In this document: piece by piece, positions 17,019 to 23,778 of the stretch | Layout of the letters: the number at the start of each line of letters is the position of its first letter | Position numbering within the stretch: the stretch's first letter is position 1 | The notes under the pieces: model-generated | What the model was told of the DNA's origin: nothing | The model's input: only the letters and a program-made list of their open reading frames with translations | Database searches by the model: none | Made by a program: the position numbers and the translations under genes | Assembly: GCF_000718005.1 (NCBI RefSeq) | Contig: NZ_JODV01000019.1 | Strand: one strand, 5' to 3' | From: Actinoalloteichus_B caeruleus | GTDB lineage: Bacteria > Actinomycetota > Actinomycetes > Mycobacteriales > Pseudonocardiaceae | DNA: 64,000 nt

Positions 17019-17929
17019 GCCGCCTCCTCGGTGAGCTGCCCGGTGATCGCGAGGAAGGCGTCGTCCAGGCTCGCCTGTTCCACGCGGAGGTTGGACGGGG
17101 TCACGCCGGCCGCCCCGAGCAGCTGGGAGACGGCGAAGACCAACTCGCCCTCGCCCCGCACCGTCACCGCCGCACCGTCGACCACGACCTCGGTGACCAC
17201 CGGCAGTGCCCGCAGCTCCTCGACGGGCACCGGTTGGGTGGTGTGGAACCGCATGCACTGGGTCGAGCCGGCGGCCGAGGCCAGGCCCTCCGGGGTGTCC
17301 AGTGCGGCTACCCTGCCCCGGGCGATGACGGCGATCCGGTCGCAGAGGTGCTGCGCCTCGGCCATGAAATGGGTGACGAGCAGGACTGTCACCCCCCGGT
17401 CCCGCACCCGCTCGACGACCTCCCAGGTGTCCCGGCGGGACTTCGGGTCCAACCCGGTGGTCAGCTCGTCGAGCACCGCGAGCCTGGGGTTGCCGACGAG
17501 CGCGAGGGCGATCGCGACCCGCTGCCGCTGGCCCCCGGAGAGCTTCCCCCAGTAGGCGGAGGCGCGGTCCCGCAGGCCCAGGGTGTCGATCAGCTCGTCG
17601 GGGTCGGCCGGATCGGCGTAGAAGGAGGCGTAGAGCCCAAGCGCCTCCCGCACGGTCATCTTCGGCTGGAGTTCGCTGTGTTGCAGCTGGACACCGACGG
17701 TCTCGCGCAACGCGTCGCGATCGGTGTCCGGGTCGTGGCCGAACACGCTCACCCGCCCGCCGTCGCGCCTCCGCAGCCCGGTGAGGCATTCGACGGTGGT
17801 GGTCTTCCCCGCCCCGTTGGGTCCGAGGATGCCGAAAATCTCCCCGCTCTCCACGCTGAACGAGACGTCGTCGACGGCGACGTGGTCGCGGTAGGTCTTG
17901 CGCAGTCCCTCGACTTCGATCACTGGCAT
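17015..17929 (-). CDS. ABC-2 type efflux ATPase (DrrA-like)
   Basis: 304 residues. Walker A GPNGAGKTT (about 37-45), Q-loop QLQHSEL, signature LSGGQRQR, Walker B LAVLDELTTGLD and switch His in LLVTHFM are intact. Glu is followed by Leu rather than Pro, which is common in this group. The C-terminal 80 residues form the DrrA-type extension. It starts at ATG 17929, inside the end of the TetR gene (10-nt overlap), and overlaps the permease by 4 nt. It energises the permease for drug or lipid export. Confidence 0.92.
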   Translation of the reverse strand: MPVIEVEGLRKTYRDHVAVDDVSFSVESGEIFGILGPNGAGKTTTVECLTGLRRRDGGRVSVFGHDPDTDRDALRETVGVQLQHSELQPKMTVREALGLYASFYADPADPDELIDTLGLRDRASAYWGKLSGGQRQRVAIALALVGNPRLAVLDELTTGLDPKSRRDTWEVVERVRDRGVTVLLVTHFMAEAQHLCDRIAVIARGRVAALDTPEGLASAAGSTQCMRFHTTQPVPVEELRALPVVTEVVVDGAAVTVRGEGELVFAVSQLLGAAGVTPSNLRVEQASLDDAFLAITGQLTEEAA

Positions 17930-18582
17930 GGCGTGCTCCCGCTGTCGGTGGTGGGTGGGACGGCGACCAGCGCTCGGTCGAAGGTGGTCACGAGCTGCTC
18001 GCCGGCCTCGGTGAGGTCGGTGTCCGGTTCCTCCAGCCAGCCGGCGATGACGGCGTCGATGGCGCCGCCGATGGCCTGGGCGAGGACCCGGGCGTCGAAG
18101 TCGCGGAACTCGCCGGCGGCCTGCCCGGCGCGGAGGAGGTCCGCGAGGGAGCGCCACCGCGCGCCCGCGTCGCCGGGGTCGAAGGAGTCGCCCGCCTCGG
18201 CACTGCCGCCGTCGTACGTCGCGGCCTCGGCGATCACCCGCACGTGGGTGGGGTTGTCGCGCATGTACCCGACGAGGGCGCGGATGTAGGCGGCGAGGGT
18301 GGACCGGACGTCGGGGTGGTCGGCGAGTTCCTGCTCGAACCGGGCGCCGAGGGCCGCGTAGATCTGGCCGAGCGCGGTCTCGATCACCTCTCCCTTCCCG
18401 GTGAAGTGGTAGAGGATCACCCCCTTCGACACGCCGGCGCGTTCGGCGATCCGCACCAGTGACGCCTTCCGGTACCCGAACTCGGAGATCACCTCGATGG
18501 CGCAGGTGACGATCTGCGCCCGCCTGGCCTCCTCGATGAAGGTCCGCTCCTTCTGACTCCTGAGACTTTTTTCTGACCCCAC
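17920..18582 (-). CDS. TetR-family transcriptional regulator of the efflux operon
   Basis: About 220 residues. The HTH lies at about 17-63 (IVTCAIEVISEFGYRKAS, then ERAGVSKGVILYHFTGKGEVI), which is the TetR recognition-helix pattern; the C-terminal domain is a ligand-binding helical bundle. GTG at 18582 is the only suitable start codon before the HTH; the open frame upstream is low-complexity. This start sits inside a perfect palindrome (18571-18590), so the transcript may be leaderless or the repressor may block translation start and transcription together. It probably represses its own operon with the two exporter genes. Confidence 0.88.
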   Translation of the reverse strand: MGSEKSLRSQKERTFIEEARRAQIVTCAIEVISEFGYRKASLVRIAERAGVSKGVILYHFTGKGEVIETALGQIYAALGARFEQELADHPDVRSTLAAYIRALVGYMRDNPTHVRVIAEAATYDGGSAEAGDSFDPGDAGARWRSLADLLRAGQAAGEFRDFDARVLAQAIGGAIDAVIAGWLEEPDTDLTEAGEQLVTTFDRALVAVPPTTDSGSTPCQ

Positions 18583-18590
18583 GGTCAGAA
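18571..18590. promoter_or_regulatory. palindromic TetR operator
   Basis: TTCTGACC-CCAC-GGTCAGAA: perfect 8-bp arms with a 4-bp centre, at the 5' end of the TetR gene and overlapping its start codon. Position and symmetry are typical of a TetR autoregulatory site. Confidence 0.8.
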
Positions 18591-18767
18591 GTATGCACCA
18601 GTGGGTCAGTTCTCGACACCCAGGACCAGGACACGGCCCACCCACCACAGCCGAGGCCGCTCCCGCGGGTCGGTGGTCGGAGGTCGGGCCAGCGGGCGGG
18701 AGCGGACAGCGTGGTCCCATGCCGGTCACCTCCGCACGACTGGAACACCCCACCTGATCACCGGACG

Positions 18768-18965
18768 GACCTCTCCCCGCTGCCGTCCCAGGAGCGGGCG
18801 TCACTCCGACGTCTGGCCGGCGGGCGCACCGCGGCCTCGGCCAAGGACCTCCTCAGCGCGGGCACGTGCCACCCGCACGGCCAGGGGCACAGCGGCGACC
18901 GGCACGAACTCGCGCTCACCCCCGTGGGCGCAGCGGCGGCGGGGGCCGCCACCTGCGGCCGGTGA
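18768..18965 (+). pseudogene. remnant of a LuxR-type HTH regulator C-terminus (frame-broken)
   Basis: One frame reads DLSPLPSQERASLRRLAGGRTAASAKDL, like the start of a LuxR/GerE HTH domain (L-T-x-R-E-x-x-V-L-R-L-L-A-x-G-R-T). The recognition-helix end continues in another frame as a segment with AATGTNSR, resembling the family's M-A-x-x-G-x-x-S-R. The tail returns to the first frame (ALTPVGAAAAG). This needs two frame changes within 120 bases, so it looks like a decayed fragment. The N-terminal part is absent. Low complexity could mimic this, so confidence is modest. Confidence 0.35.
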
Positions 18966-19269
18966 TCAGGCGAGGCGCGGCCGGGTCGCCAGGAGGCGGC
19001 AGCGCGCCGAGTTCCTCGGCCACTGGCCCCACCCGGCCGTCCCGGCACCAGACCACCCACTCGCCGTAGCAGACCCGCACCGCCTCGACCTCGCTCGCGC
19101 CCCGGATGACGCACCAGTCCACCGTGGAACAGCCGGGCCACTCGAAGTACCCCACCAGCGCCCCCGGCCCCCGGGTCAGGGACACCCAACGCCAGCCCCG
19201 GCGGGTCAGGGCGTACACCGCCGCCAGCTCCGGTACCACCGCGATCGCCTGCCGTGCCGTGTTCTCCAC
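18916..19269 (-). CDS. hypothetical protein
   Basis: 117 residues, not recognised. The first 85 residues look like a folded small domain with alternating hydrophobic and aromatic residues (AVYALTRRGWRWVSLTRG, GYFEWPGCSTVDWCVIRG, WVVWCRDGRVG); the last 30 are Pro/Arg-rich and may be read-through of a degraded end. ATG at 19269 has GGAGAACC-like sequence upstream. The high Trp and Cys content argues against chance. Its end overlaps the LuxR-like remnant on the other strand. Confidence 0.5.
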   Translation of the reverse strand: MENTARQAIAVVPELAAVYALTRRGWRWVSLTRGPGALVGYFEWPGCSTVDWCVIRGASEVEAVRVCYGEWVVWCRDGRVGPVAEELGALPPPGDPAAPRLITGRRWRPPPPLRPRG

Positions 19270-19717
19270 TCCGGTTCTCCTCGCACACGTGGGGGCGGAC
19301 CCGGCTCCCGGGATGCGGCACCGGCTCGGGGCGGGATGCCCCCGCCCCGGCCAGTCGCGATCACTCGGACGAGTCCGTACTTCGCGAATCCGCCCCTGGC
19401 GTCGGCCGGGTCGACGGTGTCGACAGCCGATCGACAGGGGATGGGCGTTTCCGCCGGCGGTCGAGCGCCCAGCGGCGATCGCCGACCGAGGGCGGTGTCG
19501 ACGACGGCGAGGGGTAAGGCGGCAGGGGCGGAGCGGACGCGGAACCGGGCGAGGGCGGGCACGATCACGGCGGCCTCCGGGAGGGCGTTCGGGGATTTGG
19601 GGAAGGGCCGCCCGGGCGGGAGCTCACGACCGGGGAGGAGGGTGTCGGAGCTCGACCGCCCGGACGACCGGGTCGGGATGTGGACGTGGTCGGGATGTGG
19701 ACGTGCGGAGGTGCTGA
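19270..19717. other. intergenic region, no gene supported
   Basis: About 450 bases. A leftward open frame at 19206-19568 (120 codons) could be drawn, but its product is Pro/Arg/Gly-rich and overlaps the gene at 18916-19269 by 64 bases. No convincing promoter or hairpin was found. Confidence 0.5.
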
Positions 19718-20002
19718 TCAGGACGGGACGAGAGGCCTGACCACCCCGACGGGCACGACGTCCCGACCTCCGCAGCGGGCCGTCCGTTCGTGGTCACGGC
19801 ATCGGCGCGCTTCTCGTTGGGAATGCTCCCGGGCCGCGCCACTGGTCACCGCCCAGCTCCGGGCCTCCCGGGTGGTTCGCCGGGCCCGCCGAACTCGGCA
19901 GACCATCGCCAGGCGGGGAACGATGGCGCGATCGACCCACTCGACGAGCCCGAGGGCGGCCAGGGCGATCGCGGCACCCACCGTCATGCTCAACACCGTC
20001 AT
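19718..20002 (-). CDS. small putative membrane protein
   Basis: 94 residues, not recognised. The N-terminus MTVLSMTVGAAIALAALGLVEW is one transmembrane segment, followed by a basic tail (RVRRARRTTREARS). It starts at ATG 20002 and overlaps the stop of the upstream small gene by exactly four bases (ATGA), the usual sign of translational coupling. This overlap is the main reason to accept it. Its function is unknown. Confidence 0.4.
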   Translation of the reverse strand: MTVLSMTVGAAIALAALGLVEWVDRAIVPRLAMVCRVRRARRTTREARSWAVTSGAAREHSQREARRCRDHERTARCGGRDVVPVGVVRPLVPS

Positions 20003-20484
20003 GAGGCACGACCGTTCGACAGGGGCGGCAACGGGAGGACTCCACTGAGCACGGTTTCCCACCCCGTCCGCGATGCCGGGACGTCCGGGGCCTCCCGGCA
20101 TCGCCAGTGATGCCGCCCCTCCCGCTCGGGCAGCCGAGAACGCGCGGGCTGCCGCTCCCCGTGACCGGTGGCGGCGTGACTCACCGAGTAGCCGAGCACC
20201 GCCCGACGCGCCGGCTCCCCCACCCCCACCGGCGACGCCCCCCTGGGCGCCGTGCGCACCGGCGCGGGCCGACGGGCGCACGACGCACGCGCCTCGAAGA
20301 CCCGGGCGGAACGGTCGGGCGGGCTTGCCTCGATGCCGGCTATCTCGACGACGAACCGGACTCCGCCGCTCGTCACCAGGGCGCGGACGAAGCGCGATCG
20401 GCGGCGTCGCGACTGCCTGCACACGGCGACGAGTACGGCGATTACGGCCAGTAGCATGTCTACCGGGATGGGATCGACGGGCAT
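19999..20484 (-). CDS. small putative membrane-anchored protein
   Basis: 161 residues, not recognised. Residues 1-25 (MPVDPIPVDMLLAVIAVLVAV) form a transmembrane segment, followed by a basic patch (CRQSRRRRSRF) and a hydrophobic stretch (VRFVVEIAGIE); the rest is Arg/Pro-rich. ATG at 20484 has GAGGAA upstream. It is divergent from the XRE regulator at 20680, sharing a 195-base gap that contains a perfect 9-bp dyad. An ATGA overlap joins it to the next small gene. Long Arg-rich tails may be chance read-through, so the true C-terminus is uncertain. Confidence 0.4.
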   Translation of the reverse strand: MPVDPIPVDMLLAVIAVLVAVCRQSRRRRSRFVRALVTSGGVRFVVEIAGIEASPPDRSARVFEARASCARRPAPVRTAPRGASPVGVGEPARRAVLGYSVSHAATGHGERQPARSRLPEREGRHHWRCREAPDVPASRTGWETVLSGVLPLPPLSNGRAS

Positions 20485-20602
20485 TGCGTCGGTTCCTCTC
20501 GTCACGAGGGGCCGGGCGGCCTGCCAGTAGCCCGGCCCCTTGTCTGTTCAGGAGGTCCACCGCACCATCTGCGCACTTTGCAGGTGGTGCCAGCTGATCC
20601 GG

Positions 20603-20625
20603 ATGTTGCCAGATATTGGCAACAT
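20603..20625. promoter_or_regulatory. perfect dyad, putative operator of the XRE regulator
   Basis: ATGTTGCCA (20603-20611) and TGGCAACAT (20617-20625) are perfect 9-bp inverted arms around GATAT, 54 bases before the XRE start and in the gap to the divergent small genes. A dimeric HTH protein, most simply the adjacent regulator, is expected to bind here. Confidence 0.65.
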
Positions 20626-20679
20626 TTCCAACGCATGTACCCCAATCGGGGGTGCACACGCCGGACGTAGGCTTCAGAC

Positions 20680-21531
20680 ATGCCACGGTCACCGCGCGCA
20701 CGAGCCCTTGGCGCTGAGCTTCGCCGCCTCCGCCGCGTCGCGGGCATCAGTCAGCGAGAGCTCGCCGCGAGAGTCGGCATCGCGCACTCACAAATCAGCA
20801 GGATCGAAACAGGGGACCGGACACCTAGCGAACCCGATGTCAGTGGGATGCTCGGCGCACTGGGGATCACCGGGCCAGAACGTGAGCAGCTGCTAGCGAT
20901 GACGCGAACTTCCGATGACGCCGCACGGTGGGAGTCCGACCCTTCGTACGGCCTTCCACGACAACTCAGCACACTAATCGACTACGAGAGGCGAGCTACT
21001 CGAATCACTGACGTTGCCACTCTCTTCATTCCAGGGCTTCTTCAGACAGCAGCGTACGCCCGGGCGGTGATGGAAGTTTGTCACGTGCCCGAAAGGGACA
21101 TTTCGACGCGCGTCGCCACGAGACTAGGCCGCCAGGGGTTACTAAACAACCCCTCCATCCACTATGAAGCCTTGATTGATGAGATCCTAATCAGGAGAAG
21201 GGTAGGCAGCTTCGAAACAATGTCGGAGCAGTTGAGCCACCTCCTCCAGCTGACCGAACGGCCCAACGTCACGCTGAGGATCATCCCGCTCGCGGCAGGA
21301 GCTCACATAGGACTGGACGCCGGACACTTGCTGCTGGAGTTTGAGACGATCGGACCGATCGTTCATCTCGAAGCACGGAACACAGCAGGGTTCCTACGCG
21401 AGGAACACTCTGTGGAGGACTTCAGGCATGTCGCCAAAGTACTCCGTTCGATAGCATTGGAACCGGCAGAGAGCAAGGAACGGATCAACCGATGCAGGGA
21501 AGAAGTGGATGCGAAATCGTGGGAACTGTGA
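20680..21531 (+). CDS. XRE-family regulator with DUF5753 domain
   Basis: 283 residues. The N-terminal HTH_XRE (about 8-65) contains SQRELAARVGIAHSQISRIETGDRTPS. The C-terminal DUF5753 ligand-like domain (about 90-275) begins LIDYERRATRITDVATLFIPGLLQTAAYARAVM. This family is abundant in filamentous actinomycetes and is paired with small DUF397 proteins that antagonise or assist the regulator (BldB/WhiJ-type systems). Here the DUF397 gene follows with a GTGA overlap. The coding sequence is clearly lower in GC than its flanks, suggesting a mobile history. A 9-bp dyad upstream may be its operator. Confidence 0.92.
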   Translation: MPRSPRARALGAELRRLRRVAGISQRELAARVGIAHSQISRIETGDRTPSEPDVSGMLGALGITGPEREQLLAMTRTSDDAARWESDPSYGLPRQLSTLIDYERRATRITDVATLFIPGLLQTAAYARAVMEVCHVPERDISTRVATRLGRQGLLNNPSIHYEALIDEILIRRRVGSFETMSEQLSHLLQLTERPNVTLRIIPLAAGAHIGLDAGHLLLEFETIGPIVHLEARNTAGFLREEHSVEDFRHVAKVLRSIALEPAESKERINRCREEVDAKSWEL

Positions 21532-21719
21532 CCCAAGATGGTTGGTTTACATGGAAAAAGGCACTTGCCAGTGGTTCAACAACCAACTGTGTTGAAGTTG
21601 GCCGCAGTCTCAACATAGTAGGCATTCGAGATAGCAAGAACCGCGGGGGCGGAACCCTTCACCTCGACACCACCACCTTCACCACCTTCCTCGACGCCCT
21701 CAAGCAGGGCCGCTTCTGA
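21528..21719 (+). CDS. DUF397 protein, partner of the XRE regulator
   Basis: 63 residues: TWKKALASGSTTNCVEVG and GIRDSKNRGGGTLHLDTTTF carry the DUF397 pattern (W-x-K-S, N-C-V-E-V, R-D-S-K). The GTG at 21528 overlaps the regulator's stop codon (GTGA). An in-frame ATG at 21492 would add 12 residues from inside the regulator gene and is less likely. DUF397 proteins pair with DUF5753 XRE regulators in actinomycete development and antibiotic control. Confidence 0.9.
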   Translation: MTQDGWFTWKKALASGSTTNCVEVGRSLNIVGIRDSKNRGGGTLHLDTTTFTTFLDALKQGRF

Positions 21720-21736
21720 ACCGGCGGGCGGCTCGA

Positions 21737-21753
21737 CGGTTCGTGGCGAACCG
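21737..21753 (+). terminator. small hairpin after the XRE/DUF397 pair
   Basis: CGGTTCG-TGG-CGAACCG, a perfect 7-bp stem with 3-nt loop, 17 bases after the DUF397 stop. It is a weak terminator candidate. Confidence 0.4.
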
Positions 21754-21818
21754 CCACTCGGCCCCCCGAGCTCGCCCTACCCGGCCGGCTCCCGCTCCCC
21801 TACCTTGTCGTCACGTCT

Positions 21819-21917
21819 CGGCTGCCCGTGCGGGCTTGAGTCTCACGCCGCTTGAGACCCGATAGTGGAGCCGTGAACGAGAACGAGCTGCACTCCGTCG
21901 GCGACGTGGGGCGTCAC
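21819..21917 (+). pseudogene. relic copy of the MerR promoter and gene start (second copy at 23724)
   Basis: About 95 bases match 23724-23820 at roughly 90 % identity: the -35 TTGAGT (21836-21841), the 19-bp spacer, -10 GATAGT (21861-21866), the start region and the first dozen codons (NENEL.S.GDV). After the segment encoding GDV the match stops and no MerR coding sequence follows. The upstream in-frame GTG also runs into a stop here. It is a truncated duplicate of the MerR gene's 5' end; the promoter could still bind the intact MerR protein. Confidence 0.75.
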
Positions 21918-22215
21918 CAATCAAGTCCTGTCGCGTCCCGCGTGACCCAGGCTGGGACGGCCTCACCGAGAAGCTCCGGCACCACGGCCGATTCCTCCTG
22001 CTAACAAGGCGTTCGAACTAGCACGAGCGTCACTCACCGCAACTGATGTGCCCACCTCCCGCAACAAAGGCTAGTCGCAGGCTGCCATCCTGCCCGTCGA
22101 AAGGGAGGCTGAGACAGGACAGGGCCAGGCCCCGCCTCCCACCTGGAAGTTCAGAGCTGACGTTCCGGGACGTGACCGTGGATTCCTCGCTCTGGTCGGC
22201 GGCCGTTCGCGCGTC
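21918..22215. other. degenerate region without an intact gene
   Basis: About 300 bases of lower GC. One rightward frame just after the MerR relic reads DPGWDGLTEKLRHHGRFLL before stops, resembling the tail of a real protein. It has no start or remaining domain, so it is probably part of the same decayed insertion. No RNA gene or repeat was recognised. Confidence 0.4.
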
Positions 22216-22812
22216 TCAGGGCGTCCGAGCCTTCGAGTCATCCGCCAGGAGCTGGTCGGGATCCGGGATGCGGTAGGTGGGAAGTGGCGTGGTGAACCAG
22301 CTCCGGTCGACCGCGAGCCCGGTGCGCAGCTCGACGGCCGCGAAGCTTGAGGCGTTGGGCCACTCGTCATCGAACACGGTGTCCTCGGCCCATGCGGGAA
22401 CGAGGTCGCCAGCGCCACCCGGCTCCGCGATGAGGAACGGGTTGAACCAGGACACGACGGCGCCGCCCCGGGCCTCCACCACCCGCCGCGTGCCGGACAT
22501 GCTCCAGTGCACGCTGAGGAAGAAACCCCTCGACGACGCGCGGCGCGCGATCCCGGGCAGACTGCCCGCCCACCCGTTCGGCTCGATCATGACGGTGCGC
22601 GACCCTTCGGTGAGCACCTGGACGTGGAAGTAGGAGCCGAAATCCTCCTGCGGAACCCACGCGTCGTCATGTGTCAGGAGAACAGGCCCCCTTCCGCTGC
22701 CACCGTAGGCCGTCACCACCTCGTCCGCTGAACCGCAGGTGGTTACGGCGAGCGTGAGCACCAGGTCTTCGTCCTGGTCGGCCCAGCGGTACTTCTCGAT
22801 CAGCTCCCGCAT
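22216..22812 (-). CDS. DUF6461 family protein
   Basis: 198 residues. The opening EKYRWADQDEDLVLTLAVTTCGSADEVVTAYGG and the following GSYFHVQVLTEGSRTVMIEPNGWAGSLPGIARRASSRG, then FLSVHWSMSGTRRVVEARGG, fit the actinobacterial DUF6461 family of unknown function. It starts at ATG 22812 and overlaps by 13 bases the end of the NucA/NucB-like gene upstream on the same strand, so the two are cotranscribed. The arrangement toxin-like nuclease followed by a small acidic-type partner suggests an immunity role, but this is only inferred from position. Confidence 0.75.
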   Translation of the reverse strand: MRELIEKYRWADQDEDLVLTLAVTTCGSADEVVTAYGGSGRGPVLLTHDDAWVPQEDFGSYFHVQVLTEGSRTVMIEPNGWAGSLPGIARRASSRGFFLSVHWSMSGTRRVVEARGGAVVSWFNPFLIAEPGGAGDLVPAWAEDTVFDDEWPNASSFAAVELRTGLAVDRSWFTTPLPTYRIPDPDQLLADDSKARTP

Positions 22813-23428
22813 GTCGACTGGTCCTCCGCGATGTCCCGTCCCTGGTACGGCTCAACCGCGACCCGATGGGGGTTGCTGATGACGACGAGGAAATCGTCTC
22901 CAGCCCTTATTCCCTGCCACCGGTACGCGGCCGCAGGGGTTCCCCCTTGGCAGTCCTGTTCCCGCGCCGGAACCTCCTCGGTACGGGCACCGATGCCCCC
23001 CTGAACCGTCGAGGCGAAGGCGTACTCGTCACACGAACCGTCGACATGCTTTTTGACGAAGCCACCACAGGCGACCTTGTAGTTCGCGTGCCGTGACACG
23101 CCGCTGCGGGTGAGGACATGGTCTTTGCCCTCGCTCCAGGCAAGCGAGATATTCCGAGTAATGTGCGGCATCCTCGCCGCATCCATGATGACAACCTTGA
23201 CCTCCCCACAACGCTTCTGCCTGAGCACCCGCGTTGTCGTGCACTTCCGCACCATGGATGCCGCGTCGCCGGCAACCATCACCGCCTCGTCGCCCACCCC
23301 GATGACAACTGGTCGCCGATCAGCGCACCTCGTACGGCGTCCTCCACCTCGTCCACCCCGAAGTAGGCCACCGCGCCTCCGACAAGCAACAGCGGAAGAA
23401 GGAAGCCGCCTTTGGCTTTCGTGGCCAC
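22800..23428 (-). pseudogene. NucA/NucB-domain DNase with TM anchor, frameshifted
   Basis: The C-terminal part reads VKVVIMDAARMPHITRNISLAWSEGK, then HVDGSCDEYAFASTVQGG, then a QGG and LVVISNPHRVA ending: the pattern of secreted NucA/NucB deoxyribonucleases (C-D-E-Y-x-F-A-S). The start and membrane anchor (GTG at 23428, ATKAKGGFLLPLLLVGGAVAYFGVDEVEDAVRGALIGD) are in another frame that stops at 23279. Joining them needs a -1 shift at the four-C run 23297-23300. A one-base deletion, a sequencing error or programmed slippage on the G run would all explain this. GGGGGAG lies before the GTG. The nuclease would act outside or at the membrane. Confidence 0.65.
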
Positions 23429-23740
23429 CCGGCTCCCCCCTATTGCGCACACCGAGTGCACCTCATAGACAATCCACATAGTACAGGCAAGTACGACAGT
23501 AGCCACCAGTCTCCGGGATTCCGTTTCCCACGACGCGCGGCCACCGGGGAGATCACCACTCCCCACAAGCCGTACGCGCGGCGGGCTCATCGCGGCGGCA
23601 CCGCACCGCGATCGAATTTCTCCGGAATCGGATCACGACCAGCGCCGACAGTGGGAGCGAGCGGTTCGGCAGAAGCGCTGCCCGAGCGAGCCCCAGGTAA
23701 CCCGCCGACCGCCCTCCCGGCACCGGCTGCCCGTGCTGGC

Positions 23741-23771
23741 TTGAGTCTCATGCCGCTTGAGACCCGATAGT
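23741..23771 (+). promoter_or_regulatory. MerR-type promoter with 19-bp spacer
   Basis: -35 TTGAGT (23741-23746) and -10 GATAGT (23766-23771) are separated by 19 bp, the overlong spacing typical of MerR-activated promoters. Between them GTCTCA (23745-23750) and TGAGAC (23758-23763) form an inverted repeat, the expected MerR operator. The -10 ends 7 bases before the GTG at 23779, so the transcript should be leaderless. Confidence 0.8.
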
Positions 23772-23778
23772 GGGCACC

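Noticed and set aside
16263..17789. Single fused ATPase-permease gene from one long frame
   Set aside because: The permease part starts at GTG 17018, overlapping the ATPase stop by four bases; the upstream part of that frame is out of frame with the ATPase and has no motifs.
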